Positions 8,323-17,038 of a stretch of 27,963 nucleotides of DNA are shown one piece after another. Both the position numbers and the translations under genes were made by a program. Each line of letters starts with the position of its first letter. The stretch's first letter is position 1. The notes below the pieces were generated by a model. It did no database searches and was not told the origin of the DNA. It worked only from the letters and a program-made list of their open reading frames with translations. The DNA is from Lachnospiraceae bacterium (GTDB lineage: Bacteria > Bacillota > Clostridia > Lachnospirales > Lachnospiraceae): NCBI GenBank assembly GCA_004552595.1, contig SFNX01000013.1:1-27963 (forward strand), read 5' to 3'.

Positions 8323-9921
8323 TTATCCTTCCCTGAACTGAGTAGGCGTAACTCCCTGTGTTTTCTTAAATAAATACGAAAAATAATGCGGATCCTTGTA
8401 TCCTACAAGAACACTTATCTCGCTGCTTTTTTTATTAGTACACTTAAGGTATTCCTTTGCCTTGTTGATCCTAAAGTCAGTCAGGTATTTAATAAGGGTA
8501 TTTCCCGTCTGCTGTGAAAAAACCATACTCAAATGATTTGGAGAAAAGTTAACGTGCGAAGCAATCCGATTTAGTGAAAGCTCATCATCCGCATAATTTT
8601 CTTCGATATACTTTTTGACTCTGTCAACAACATCACTGTTATGCCCGCTTACATTTCCTTCTCGAATCTCAATTCCTTTATTAATTATTGATACAATATA
8701 GTTTCTTGATTCTTCTTCTGTCCTTACCAAATCAGGCTTAAAGCCTTCAAGAATTGCCTCTTTATCATCAGAGATAATTGTATTCACAAATTCAACTACC
8801 GAAAAGTATATATCCATAATGATGTACTGTCTGAACATCTGTGATTTAATTGCATTCACCCCAAGTCCCTGAATATATTCATCAACAAAGTATTCTGTTT
8901 CATTACCGTCACCAAACTTAAGAAATTCTTTAATTTTTGAACGGTCAAGGTTTTTAACATCAAGATTTTCAACATTGAACTGTTCTTGAGATAAATCTGA
9001 TACCGAAATATCATCACTTCTTATTATTGCGCTCTCATCGGTAAAGTATCTCTTAGTAAAGGCTTTATTTGCTGTCTCATATGAATATGTAATATCCGTA
9101 AGTCTTTCCGCATATACACCTATACCCGCAAAATATCCTATTCCTTCATATTCCTTGAAAATTTCTTTTAGCTTCTCACAGAATTCGTTAATTATTCTGT
9201 CAAGCTGTTCTTTAGAATCCCCCTTGAACAAAAAAGCCTTACCTTCAAGATCTCTGTCAAACATTATGACATAATCTTCATCTATATACTCTTCTATTTC
9301 TTCTTCAATGCTTACAAGTCTTTGTGAAAACTCATACTGGCTGTGTGTATGTACAAACGCCTTACAAAGCATTATGCTATATACTACAGCCGACAGATTC
9401 ATATTAAGATCCTCTGCCGACTGAATCAACTTAGCTGCAGGCTCTGCTGCCCTTACAAGTTTTTCAAAAAATACTTTTCTTTCGTTAACTGTATCTTCCT
9501 TCATTTCAGAAAGATACTTTTCCCTGATTTCACGTTCACGTTTATTCTCTTCGATTTTTGCCGAAAGTAAATCAAGCTCTTTTAATAATTCATCTCCGCT
9601 GATCGGTTTTGTAAGATACTGTGCAACGCCAAGCTTTATTGCTTCCTTTGCATACTCAAATTCCTCAAACCCTGAAAGAATAATTATTTCTGTTAACGGC
9701 ATTTCCTTTTTTATAAGCTTAGATAATTCAAGGCCGTTCATAAAAGGCATACGGATATCCGTAATTACAATATCAGGCTTTTCCTTTTTAATAAGAGGAT
9801 ATGCAATCTCTCCATCGGATGCTTCACCGACAAACTGATAGCCATGTCCTTCCCAATCAATATTCTTCTTTATTCCTTCGCGTATTACAAATTCGTCTTC
9901 AACTAAAAATACTTTTATCAT
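8323..9921 (-). CDS. Response regulator with AraC-type DNA-binding domain, YesN-type
   Basis: Transcription regulator of 532 residues. An N-terminal receiver domain (1-120) has the acidic pocket VEDE, phospho-acceptor Asp55 (VITDIRMP), Ser/Thr position ILSG and Lys105 (YLTKPI). A long middle region (about 130-420) has no motif I recognise. The C-terminal AraC/XylS helix-turn-helix pair runs from about 430 to 532 and ends GYKDPHYFSYLFKKTQGVTP. It is the first gene of the locus and shares a transcript with its kinase, 30 bp apart. The expected target is the importer promoter at 6685-6745. Upstream of its own start lies a pair of TTAGCTT repeats (plus strand, 9966 and 9976) spaced by one helical turn, a possible self-regulatory site. 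Ribosome site AGGA. Confidence 0.93.
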   Translation of the reverse strand: MIKVFLVEDEFVIREGIKKNIDWEGHGYQFVGEASDGEIAYPLIKKEKPDIVITDIRMPFMNGLELSKLIKKEMPLTEIIILSGFEEFEYAKEAIKLGVAQYLTKPISGDELLKELDLLSAKIEENKREREIREKYLSEMKEDTVNERKVFFEKLVRAAEPAAKLIQSAEDLNMNLSAVVYSIMLCKAFVHTHSQYEFSQRLVSIEEEIEEYIDEDYVIMFDRDLEGKAFLFKGDSKEQLDRIINEFCEKLKEIFKEYEGIGYFAGIGVYAERLTDITYSYETANKAFTKRYFTDESAIIRSDDISVSDLSQEQFNVENLDVKNLDRSKIKEFLKFGDGNETEYFVDEYIQGLGVNAIKSQMFRQYIIMDIYFSVVEFVNTIISDDKEAILEGFKPDLVRTEEESRNYIVSIINKGIEIREGNVSGHNSDVVDRVKKYIEENYADDELSLNRIASHVNFSPNHLSMVFSQQTGNTLIKYLTDFRINKAKEYLKCTNKKSSEISVLVGYKDPHYFSYLFKKTQGVTPTQFREG

Positions 9922-10056
9922 TTTAATTGTCCTGTATAATTTGATGGATATTCTATATGCTTCATTTAGCTTGAATTAGCTTTTATTCCATGTTTTTCCT
10001 GCTCATACTAAAATATCATATCATACAAAATCTGTAGTCGCATCATTTTTCATCTG

Positions 10057-10085
10057 TTCAGATTTCATTATTTTATTGTTATAAT
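10057..10085 (+). promoter_or_regulatory. Candidate promoter of rnhA
   Basis: A perfect -10 TATAAT (10080-10085) with a moderate -35 TTCAGA (10057-10062) at 17-bp spacing, ending 36 bp before the rnhA start. It lies in the 200-bp divergent gap between the response-regulator gene (minus) and rnhA (plus). I could not find a convincing promoter for the minus-strand regulator gene in this gap. Confidence 0.6.
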
Positions 10086-10121
10086 AGATACAATTAATGT
10101 TTGAATTAAGAAAGGATTATT

Positions 10122-10610
10122 ATGTTCGTAAAGCTTTTTTCAGATGGTGCATGTAGTGGAAACGGTAAAGAAGGAAACTGCCCGGGTGGATACGGTACAA
10201 TTCTTCAGGCATTTAATAACGGTCAGATAGTTGCTGAGAGAGAATATTCCCAGGGTTATGTTAATACTACAAACAATCGTATGGAGCTTCTTGGAGTAAT
10301 CAAAGGACTTGAGAGTTTAACAAAGCCTTGCGACATTGAGATAATATCCGATTCTAAATATGTAATAGATGCCTTCAACCAAAAATGGATTGATAGCTGG
10401 ATTAAAAACGGATGGAAGAATTCAAAAAAGGACCCTGTAAAAAACAGGGACCTTTGGGAACGTCTGTTAGAACTCATTAAGCCTCATAATGTGAAATTCA
10501 CATGGGTAAAGGGGCATAATGACCATGAAGAAAATGAAAGGTGCGATAAGCTGGCCGTCAACGCATATTCAGGTGAGAATCTAATCATTGATGAGGGCTT
10601 TACACATTAA
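10122..10610 (+). CDS. rnhA: Ribonuclease HI
   Basis: Cytoplasmic endonuclease that cuts the RNA strand of RNA:DNA hybrids, 162 residues, the usual length. All catalytic residues are visible: Asp8 (KLFSDGACSGNG), Glu55 (NNRMELLGVI), Asp77 (IISDSKYVIDAF), His132 (WVKGHNDHEENE) and Asp142 (RCDKLA). The basic handle region KKDPVKNRDLWERL is present. AAAGGA ribosome site before ATG. It is the only clear gene on the plus strand in the window, and its stop lies one base from the stop of convergent proC with no terminator between them. Confidence 0.96.
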   Translation: MFVKLFSDGACSGNGKEGNCPGGYGTILQAFNNGQIVAEREYSQGYVNTTNNRMELLGVIKGLESLTKPCDIEIISDSKYVIDAFNQKWIDSWIKNGWKNSKKDPVKNRDLWERLLELIKPHNVKFTWVKGHNDHEENERCDKLAVNAYSGENLIIDEGFTH

Positions 10611-10611
10611 A

Positions 10612-11397
10612 CTAATTATTTTTATTCATAATCGCTTCAATTGATTCAATACATGCACTTCTAAATCCGGCCTTTTCAAGTGCGGCAACTCCGCATATAG
10701 TCGTGCCGGACGGTGAGCAAACATTGTCTTTAAGTACTCCCGGATGTTCATTTGTTTCAAGCTGAAGCTTTGCCGAACCAAGCATAGTCTGAGATACCAG
10801 TGTATATGCTTCCTTTCTTGGGATACCATACTTAACTGCCGCATCAGCATATGCCTCAATATACATGTCCGCAAATGCAGGTCCGCATCCTGTTATCGCG
10901 CCACCGATTCCCATAAGTTTTGAAGGCATTTCCACTACTATTCCTGTCGATGAAAAAAGCTTCATTATCTCTTCTCTCTCTCTATCATTAAGCGAGTTCT
11001 TATCTTCAAATAACAGAACACCCTCACCTACCATTGCAGGAGTATTCGGCATTACAAACTGGACTCTTACATCACTGTCAACATATTCCATGTATTTATC
11101 ATAATTCCAGCCTGCAGCAACTGATACTAATGCTTTTCCTTTAAGATGATCCTTAACTTCTGAAAGTACATCATCTATCTGATATGGCTTACAAGCCATA
11201 ATTATTACATCACTGCCATCTGTAACCTCTACAGAAGAAGCAGCGCATTTAAACCCGATTTCATTTGCATGTCTTTCAAGCTTTTCTCTGTTTGGTGCAA
11301 AAGCAAGAATATCTTCTCCCTTAATTCCATTAGAGGCAATGAATCCCCTGCAAAGAGCCGTTGCCATATTTCCCATTCCGATAAATCCAAGCTTCAT
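10612..11397 (-). CDS. proC: Pyrroline-5-carboxylate reductase
   Basis: Last step of proline synthesis: NAD(P)H-dependent reduction of pyrroline-5-carboxylate to proline. 261 residues. The N-terminal Rossmann fold starts LGFIGMGNMATALCRGF; MACKPYQIDDVL and VSVAAGW follow; the C-terminal dimerisation domain has GCGPAF (about 170) and the family signature around DNVCSPSGTTICGV near 225-240. Its GGGGGAAG ribosome site lies in the 9-bp gap after a small upstream gene, so both are likely on one transcript. No proA or proB is in the window. Confidence 0.95.
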   Translation of the reverse strand: MKLGFIGMGNMATALCRGFIASNGIKGEDILAFAPNREKLERHANEIGFKCAASSVEVTDGSDVIIMACKPYQIDDVLSEVKDHLKGKALVSVAAGWNYDKYMEYVDSDVRVQFVMPNTPAMVGEGVLLFEDKNSLNDREREEIMKLFSSTGIVVEMPSKLMGIGGAITGCGPAFADMYIEAYADAAVKYGIPRKEAYTLVSQTMLGSAKLQLETNEHPGVLKDNVCSPSGTTICGVAALEKAGFRSACIESIEAIMNKNN

Positions 11398-11406
11398 GTC
11401 TTCCCC

Positions 11407-11589
11407 CTAATCACAATCACACATACTATAGCTCATCATTTCATATTTAAGCCTACTTCCTTCTTCTATTTCAGAAGGAAGTAATGCTCTTGCGACACAC
11501 TTTTCTTCAAGCTCCGGCATATCTTCAAGAATCAGATATGCATAGTCTCCGTCTATTCTTTTTACGGTGTAATATTTTGCTTCAAACAT
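11407..11589 (-). CDS. Small 60-residue protein, possibly DUF3006-like
   Basis: A short gene with a clear AAAGGAAT ribosome site 5-6 nt before ATG and only 9 bp from proC, which argues that it is real. The protein is acidic, with no membrane segment; the core RIDGDYAYLILEDMPE followed by ALLPSEIEEGSRL resembles the small beta-barrel-like DUF3006 proteins (a GDYA strand, then a LLP and EG turn). It ends with Cys-Asp-Cys-Asp. Function unknown; the family call is tentative and made from memory of the motif. Confidence 0.7.
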   Translation of the reverse strand: MFEAKYYTVKRIDGDYAYLILEDMPELEEKCVARALLPSEIEEGSRLKYEMMSYSMCDCD

Positions 11590-11656
11590 ATTATTCCTTT
11601 TAGTAATAAATCCGATGTAATAACGTATTAATTATATCATTATTGTTGAAATAAGT

Positions 11657-14600
11657 TTATCTGCTCTCAAATTCTTCAAGCGAAGAAAATCCATATATTT
11701 TTGCTGTATTCGTCATTGTATTTAGCGCGATATTTCCTCCTTCTTTGAAAATATCAACTACATATTTTCCGTAAAGCTGAAGCATTTTATCCGAATACGT
11801 ACTGATTTCACCTCTAAGGTAAGTCTCATAGGAAGTATCATACAGAGTATCCTCGCTTGTGTGAAGAGTTCTTGCATTCGTTGCAACCTTTGGATGATTT
11901 TGAGAGAATTCTTCCATCATCTTCATCTGTATTGCAACAATCTGCTCGATGATTCCTCTCTTTTCATCGCTTAATTCAGGGAAATTATCCTTTATGTCAT
12001 TCCATGCCTTTTCATCAGTGCTTTCCATCATACGACCGTATTTCTCGGTAATAAGGTTATGTCCTAAATTACATTCTCTTCTAAAGTCATAATAATACTG
12101 GATAAGCATATCCCTGTTCCATGTAAGATACTGGCTTCTCCTCATTACATTAAATGTAGGCCAGTTGTTCTGGCATGATGCCCTTCCACCTTCATTCTTA
12201 ACCTTATCAAATGTTTCAAATTCAAGCCTTACGATTTTATCAACAATATCTTCATCAGGCAGGTCAGCAATTTGCGCCTTAATAAGAAGCTCTTCGGTGT
12301 GGTAATCAAGGTATGGCTCGATGTCGCTTATTATATTTTTATCATACATTATTTCGGCAAGCGTTTTTGCAAGATATTCTATAGCTTCCTTAAGGTCGCG
12401 CTTATCAGTCTTGGTAATAAACTGATTAAGAATCTGATCTATGCTAAGTGCGATGGCTTTTCCGCCTTCAAGCTCCCTTGTACTCCTGTAAAGCCACTTG
12501 TCATGCGGTGCGTATTTATTGCATATAAGGTGGTAAAGCCTCATAGCATGCTTCATTCCATCATTAAGAAGCAGTTGTGCGCTACTTTCATCTTCCCTGT
12601 CAAGCATTCGGAAATAATTGTACTGTGCACATTGTGAAAAAGAAGCCGCTTCCTCTGCTATCTTCATATAACGGATACTTTCTTTATAGCCCTTCTTGAG
12701 CTGATTCCTTATTTCTGAGAAAATACCCTCATCATCTCTAAACACTTCACCGTTAGTACATGCCGCCAAAGCATAATCCTTAACAGTTGAATAATCAATT
12801 TTACTGACATCATCAGTTCCTATGAACTTCTTATAAAACTGCGGGATAATCAGGACTCCTCTTCTGCCTTGTCCGCTTGCCATTGTATTTCTCTTAACGC
12901 CATTTATTTCATCGGGAAGTTCATTGTATGCTTTTGTAAGTTCGTCACCTATTTTTTTGTATGTGTCTTCTGTAACAAACATACAAAAATCCGGTCCAAA
13001 ATCATGGTCTGTCGAATACTCATCATCATACATAAAACAGTCAGAACCTTCTCCAACAAGACCTATTGCAATCCTGTCTTCGTATTCGCCAAATCTTTCA
13101 TGTATCATTTTCTTACCGTATGTCTCATAGTACTTCTTTGAAAGCTCCATTCCTGACATACTTTTTTCAAGCTTTTCTTCACATTTAGTATAACTATCCT
13201 TAAGTCTTTCATACTGCGAATTTTCGCCGATTTTTCCTTTTACAATTTCCATTGCTTCTTTAAATATTTTAGAAGCTTTTAAAATGTTACCTGCTTCGAA
13301 GTAGCATGTTGCAAGAGCGGAAAGCGCCGCACAGTAATGCGGGTCAATTAATGCCATTGCCTTAAACAGCCTGATTGCAGTGTATGCATATTCCTTTGCT
13401 TCATCAAAGCTTTTTGCAAGTACACACGTATTCGCAAGATTTGCATAGGTTACTGCAATTTCAAATTCGGCTTTTCTTGATTTTACTATTTCAAGTGCTT
13501 TTAACAGATGTGCCTTTGCAGACTCAAAATCACCCTTTTCCTGGAACAAAAGGCTTTGATTATTGTTAAGCCCTGCGATACGTAAATCATTACTTAATAG
13601 TGAACCATCACTGATTTTCTTATCATAGACCGCCTTTGTCTTTTCATAATATTGTTCTGCATTTTCATGCATTGCTAAAGAGCGGTATGCATTTGCAATG
13701 TTAAGACATATTGTTGCATACCTTAACGTGGATTTTTCGTTAAGACTGTCAAGTATATTTATTGAATCACTGATTACTGAAAGTAACTCTTTCTTAGCCG
13801 ATATCTGTCTGTAATATCCGATAAGCTCATTTAGGGCAGTAAGCTCAAGGCTTTTGTTTTCACTTGATTTTGCTCTTTCTCTGACAGAAAGCATATAATC
13901 TCTTGCACCGTTAGGGTCGTTGTTGTCAAAGTATTCATCGACTTTTTCTACAAGGGTTTCTTCAAGCCTGTTTTCATACGTTCTCTTAAGTCCCTCTTCT
14001 AAAGAAATATACTCCATATTAAGAACTGCTGCGTTCTTAGAGGTGTATGTCTCACTTTCTGACTTAGTCATCGGAAATGCAAGCGGAATATTTCTTTCAT
14101 TTATTTCTTCAATGCTCATTGGCACCTTCTCAATGCTTACTTTTGTGGCAGCACTCAATGCATCAACAAGTGTTTCATATGTAACTATGTCAGGTCCTGT
14201 AATGTTAAAGCTTAAATTTGCGCTCAGTTTATTGCCATCAAATGCCATTTCGCAGAGCTTAAGAATTACTTTTGCAACATCATAAACATATACCATCTGA
14301 AAGCTTCCATCACTGTTTTCCGGGAAAATCACCTGACCCGCCTTCTCAATCCAGTTAAATAAGACGTCTTCTCTGTTGGCATAATTTCCCGGTCCGTAAA
14401 TAAACACCGGACGTATTGAATTATATGTGATTGAATATTTTTCGCATTGGGTTTTAAGCTCATTTTCAAGGGCGACCTTCCCAAGAATATATCTTCCTGC
14501 CTCAGCTCCAAAATCTCTTGTTTCGAATTCAGCGTCTTCGTCAATTGTTGAGAGCGTCCCCCTCTTATATACATCGCTTGTACTTACGAAAATATAGTGC

Positions 14601-14881
14601 TTTATTATTTTATTCAGCTTTGAGACAACATCGATAATGTCGCCTTCCTTATAGGCGCAAAAGTCAACCACGGCATCGAAAGTCCCAAAATCTGTAAGCC
14701 TTTCAATCGTGTCGTTATCGATATTATTTCTGTCAGCCTTTACATATGAAATGTGATTGTCATTAATAAAATCAGGCTTTCTGTTTCCTCTGTTAAGAAG
14801 GACTACTTCATTATCGCCTGATGCAATCTGGGTAAATGCCTTCCCACAAAAATAAGTTCCACCGATTACAAGTATTCGCAT
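11657..14881 (-). CDS. Four-domain protein: SDR epimerase-like + TPR + DUF4037 + DUF4125
   Basis: A 1074-residue protein without signal peptide or membrane segments. (a) 1-305: extended short-chain dehydrogenase/epimerase with NAD-binding GGTYFCG (7-13), STSDVY (100-105), catalytic YILGK (Tyr131, Lys135) and RPVFIYGPGNY (157-167). (b) About 320-575: helical repeats of TPR type (NLANTCVLAKSFDEAKEYA, ALATCYFEAGNILKASKIF). (c) About 580-870: DUF4037, a nucleotidyltransferase-like fold with GEGSD (610-614) and an acidic DHD (625-627) followed by FG. (d) About 880-1070: DUF4125, with NEGGRASCQNNWPTF (897-910) and WNRDML. The reading frame is uninterrupted. The ribosome site (AGGAG) is 13 nt from ATG, rather far. 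A role in sugar-nucleotide or small-metabolite modification is conceivable, but I know of no characterised protein with this combination. Confidence 0.85.
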   Translation of the reverse strand: MRILVIGGTYFCGKAFTQIASGDNEVVLLNRGNRKPDFINDNHISYVKADRNNIDNDTIERLTDFGTFDAVVDFCAYKEGDIIDVVSKLNKIIKHYIFVSTSDVYKRGTLSTIDEDAEFETRDFGAEAGRYILGKVALENELKTQCEKYSITYNSIRPVFIYGPGNYANREDVLFNWIEKAGQVIFPENSDGSFQMVYVYDVAKVILKLCEMAFDGNKLSANLSFNITGPDIVTYETLVDALSAATKVSIEKVPMSIEEINERNIPLAFPMTKSESETYTSKNAAVLNMEYISLEEGLKRTYENRLEETLVEKVDEYFDNNDPNGARDYMLSVRERAKSSENKSLELTALNELIGYYRQISAKKELLSVISDSINILDSLNEKSTLRYATICLNIANAYRSLAMHENAEQYYEKTKAVYDKKISDGSLLSNDLRIAGLNNNQSLLFQEKGDFESAKAHLLKALEIVKSRKAEFEIAVTYANLANTCVLAKSFDEAKEYAYTAIRLFKAMALIDPHYCAALSALATCYFEAGNILKASKIFKEAMEIVKGKIGENSQYERLKDSYTKCEEKLEKSMSGMELSKKYYETYGKKMIHERFGEYEDRIAIGLVGEGSDCFMYDDEYSTDHDFGPDFCMFVTEDTYKKIGDELTKAYNELPDEINGVKRNTMASGQGRRGVLIIPQFYKKFIGTDDVSKIDYSTVKDYALAACTNGEVFRDDEGIFSEIRNQLKKGYKESIRYMKIAEEAASFSQCAQYNYFRMLDREDESSAQLLLNDGMKHAMRLYHLICNKYAPHDKWLYRSTRELEGGKAIALSIDQILNQFITKTDKRDLKEAIEYLAKTLAEIMYDKNIISDIEPYLDYHTEELLIKAQIADLPDEDIVDKIVRLEFETFDKVKNEGGRASCQNNWPTFNVMRRSQYLTWNRDMLIQYYYDFRRECNLGHNLITEKYGRMMESTDEKAWNDIKDNFPELSDEKRGIIEQIVAIQMKMMEEFSQNHPKVATNARTLHTSEDTLYDTSYETYLRGEISTYSDKMLQLYGKYVVDIFKEGGNIALNTMTNTAKIYGFSSLEEFESR

Positions 14882-14926
14882 GCTGTCTCATAAGCTCCTA
14901 TTAACTGATTTTGAATATATAATACA

Positions 14927-15577
14927 CTATTTATTTTCTTTTCGGTATATCACATATGAGTATATTATCGGAACAAATATTATAACACAAAGCAGTATCG
15001 TGTAGAGTATTTCACTTTCCGGTAAAAAAGCAGATGCAATAAATAAAATACCGCATACTACCCACAAATAACCCGCCATTCTGTGCGTTTTATTCCAATT
15101 CTCTTCACTGTTAAGCGTCCAAGGAACCCGTATTCCGATTGTATATGTCTGCTTTGTTTTTGGTAAAAAGTTACCTATTACTGTAAATAAAATTCCTACA
15201 AAAATCGGTGCAAACAGTTCCACATTAATATCGTACCCTAACGCAGATCCAAGTGTAATTGTTGTACAGAAAACACTTGTTATTGGGAATATCCACTGGA
15301 TAACCGCCTTTATTTTCTCACCTGCATTTGTATACTTAGGGTCAATTGAAAACATAAATGGAGTAAAAATATTTAGCACTGCCAAAATGCCCGGAAATAC
15401 AATTACTCCTACAAACTTAGAGCTGAACCCATTCGCATTTCCCTTAAAATCCCAGTGTGTTGCTATTGTATCAGGCAGCCGGTTATAAAGGCACGCACCG
15501 ATAATTATTGGAATAAAACATATTATTGTTGTTATTATAGCTGTTCTTTTTGTCTCTTTACTTAATTTGTTCTTCAT
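14927..15577 (-). CDS. sdpI: SdpI/DUF1648 family membrane protein
   Basis: Polytopic membrane protein, 216 residues, about six hydrophobic segments. The N-terminal DUF1648 motif LPDTIATHWDFKGNANGF (about 34-51) and the C-terminal SdpI signature with TIGIRVPWTLNSEENWNKTH (about 146-165) are both present. In B. subtilis SdpI gives immunity to the toxin SdpC and sequesters the repressor SdpR. Here the start overlaps the stop of the sdpR-like gene by one base (TAATG), so the pair is translationally coupled. No sdpA/B/C toxin genes are in the window, so it could guard against foreign toxin or act as a general envelope sensor. Confidence 0.88.
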   Translation of the reverse strand: MKNKLSKETKRTAIITTIICFIPIIIGACLYNRLPDTIATHWDFKGNANGFSSKFVGVIVFPGILAVLNIFTPFMFSIDPKYTNAGEKIKAVIQWIFPITSVFCTTITLGSALGYDINVELFAPIFVGILFTVIGNFLPKTKQTYTIGIRVPWTLNSEENWNKTHRMAGYLWVVCGILFIASAFLPESEILYTILLCVIIFVPIIYSYVIYRKENK

Positions 15578-15846
15578 TACTTCTTTCCTCCCTGCAAATT
15601 GTTAATCCAAAGTAAAACTTCTTCAAGCACTGATGCATTTAATGAATAGTGGATGAAATTTTTTTCTCTGCTCTCGGTTATAAGCCCCGATTTTTTAAGC
15701 TGAGATAAGTGATGCGAAATCGTTGCACCTGTCATGTCAAAATTCTCGCCAATCTCTCCCGCCGTCATAGACCCTTTCTTAAGAAGGTCTAATATTTCTC
15801 TTCTCGTAGGATCTGACAAGGCTTTCATAGTATCGTTAAATCCCAT
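15577..15846 (-). CDS. sdpR: ArsR-family repressor, SdpR-like
   Basis: Winged-helix repressor of 89 residues. Typical SdpR features: MKALSDPTRREILDLLKKG at the start, recognition helix TGATISHHLSQLKKSGLI, and a wing ending NFIHYSLNAS. It has no cysteine metal site, which fits SdpR-type autorepressors rather than metal sensors. AGAGGAAC ribosome site before ATG. It likely represses its own operon by binding the inverted repeats around the promoter described at 15889-15983, and is relieved when SdpI captures it at the membrane (known for B. subtilis, inferred here). Confidence 0.9.
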   Translation of the reverse strand: MGFNDTMKALSDPTRREILDLLKKGSMTAGEIGENFDMTGATISHHLSQLKKSGLITESREKNFIHYSLNASVLEEVLLWINNLQGGKK

Positions 15847-15888
15847 GTGTTAGTTCCTCTCATGTTTCTTAAGCATAGTTATTTTCCA

Positions 15889-15983
15889 GTATTTAGATTT
15901 CTCTCTAATTAGATGAATATCTAAATACAATATAGTCTTGCTTAATAAATATGTCAATAACTATTTAGAAAAAAATCTAAATA
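15889..15983 (-). promoter_or_regulatory. sdpRI promoter with two repressor-type inverted repeats
   Basis: Consensus -35 TTGACA (15952-15957) and -10 TATATT (15929-15934) at exactly 17 bp. Upstream of -35 lies TATTTAGA-N6-TCTAAATA (15962-15983). Immediately downstream of -10, over the expected start site, lies a second pair with perfect 10-bp arms GTATTTAGAT (15889-15898) and ATCTAAATAC (15919-15928), 20 bp apart. All four half-sites share TATTTAGA, so one protein, most likely the SdpR-like repressor, could bracket the promoter. Confidence 0.85.
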
Positions 15984-15995
15984 CTTAATAAAATA

Positions 15996-16024
15996 AATCC
16001 CGGTAACAAATTATTACCGGGATT
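15996..16024 (-). terminator. Rho-independent terminator after the formate/nitrite channel gene
   Basis: Perfect 11-bp arms AATCCCGGTAA and TTACCGGGATT with a 7-nt loop, followed on the minus strand by TATTTTATT. It lies 34 bp after the channel gene stop and just upstream of the sdpRI operator, insulating that promoter. Confidence 0.85.
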
Positions 16025-16057
16025 CAAATTGTTCTATTAACGTATAAATACCGCTGT

Positions 16058-16900
16058 TTATACTGTCTGTTTAACCTTCTTATTTATGAGAACCAACAAT
16101 ACGCCTACAAATACGGCACCGCCGACAATGTTTCCAAGTGTTACCGGAATCATATTCTTAACCATGCCACCAACTGTAAGAGCGTTCAGTTTATCTGCAG
16201 TTATTCCATAGAGTTCTTCCGCCTTTTCAACATACTGCGGATTTGTTTTTGCAATTAATCCTGCAGGAATATAGTACATATTAGCTACGCAGTGCTCAAA
16301 ACCTGATATAACGAAAGCAAATATTGGGAAGAATATGGCAAGTATCTTACCGGCGATATCTTTTGCCGAAATTGCCATTAAAACAGCAACACATACTAAT
16401 ATGTTACATAATATTCCACTGGCAAATGCAGTACCAAATGAAAGGTTTACTTTGCCAAGTGCAATCTTCATTGTGTAAGCGCCCAAAGCTCCGTCAGTGT
16501 AATTCCACTGGCCGCTGAAATATGTCAAGTACGCAATAATGAGCGAACCGACAAGATTTGAGAAAAACACTACTACAAGATTTCGTGCGTACTGAAGCCA
16601 TGTTGCTTCCTTCTGCATCACTGCCATCACAATCATTGTATTGCCGGTAAATAATTCGCCGCCGACTAAAACAATCATCATAAGACCAACCGGGAATATT
16701 GCTCCCGTAATAGTTCTGGCAAGTCCTACGTTTGCAATATTATGGGAAGCAAGCGATGATGCCTCTCCTCCTATTGCAATGAAAAAGCCTGCCAGAATAC
16801 CAAGTAATATCATCTTTGACAGACTTAAGTTAGCTTTAACCTTTCCTGCTGCTATATTAGCGTCAACAACTTCTGCAGGAGAGTTGAAATTGTTTCCCAT
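16058..16900 (-). CDS. Formate/nitrite transporter (FNT family channel)
   Basis: Pentameric membrane channel for formate, nitrite or hydrosulphide, 280 residues with about six hydrophobic segments. FNT landmarks: GGEASSLASHN (44-54), VGGELFTGNTMIVM (79-92) and SGFEHCVANMYYIP (199-212) with the central His203. The ELFTGN form and long C-terminus fit FocA-like formate channels, a likely role in a fermenter, but substrate cannot be fixed from sequence. AGGAAGGA ribosome site. Its own promoter is suggested at 16949-16977, and a strong terminator follows it, so it is probably monocistronic. Confidence 0.92.
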   Translation of the reverse strand: MGNNFNSPAEVVDANIAAGKVKANLSLSKMILLGILAGFFIAIGGEASSLASHNIANVGLARTITGAIFPVGLMMIVLVGGELFTGNTMIVMAVMQKEATWLQYARNLVVVFFSNLVGSLIIAYLTYFSGQWNYTDGALGAYTMKIALGKVNLSFGTAFASGILCNILVCVAVLMAISAKDIAGKILAIFFPIFAFVISGFEHCVANMYYIPAGLIAKTNPQYVEKAEELYGITADKLNALTVGGMVKNMIPVTLGNIVGGAVFVGVLLVLINKKVKQTV

Positions 16901-16948
16901 GTTCCTTCCTCCACTTCGCCTGATTATTAATTAATCTCACTTCAAATT

Positions 16949-16977
16949 ACATTATCACTCACATTGCATAAAAGCAA
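16949..16977 (-). promoter_or_regulatory. Candidate promoter of the formate/nitrite channel gene
   Basis: -35 TTGCTT (16972-16977) and -10 TAATGT (16949-16954) at 17 bp, about 50 bp before the channel start. The rest of the gap up to 17038 shows only possible decayed LytTR coding sequence. Confidence 0.55.
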
Positions 16978-17038
16978 GAAAAATAAGTTACTTAAGAAGA
17001 ACTACAGCCTGATATCCCTGTAAAGTCTTAAATCTATT

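Noticed and set aside
11657..14881. Several plus-strand open frames of 60-120 codons inside the 1074-residue gene
   Set aside because: No ribosome sites, cysteine- and phenylalanine-rich nonsense composition, and fully overlapped by a well-motivated long gene.
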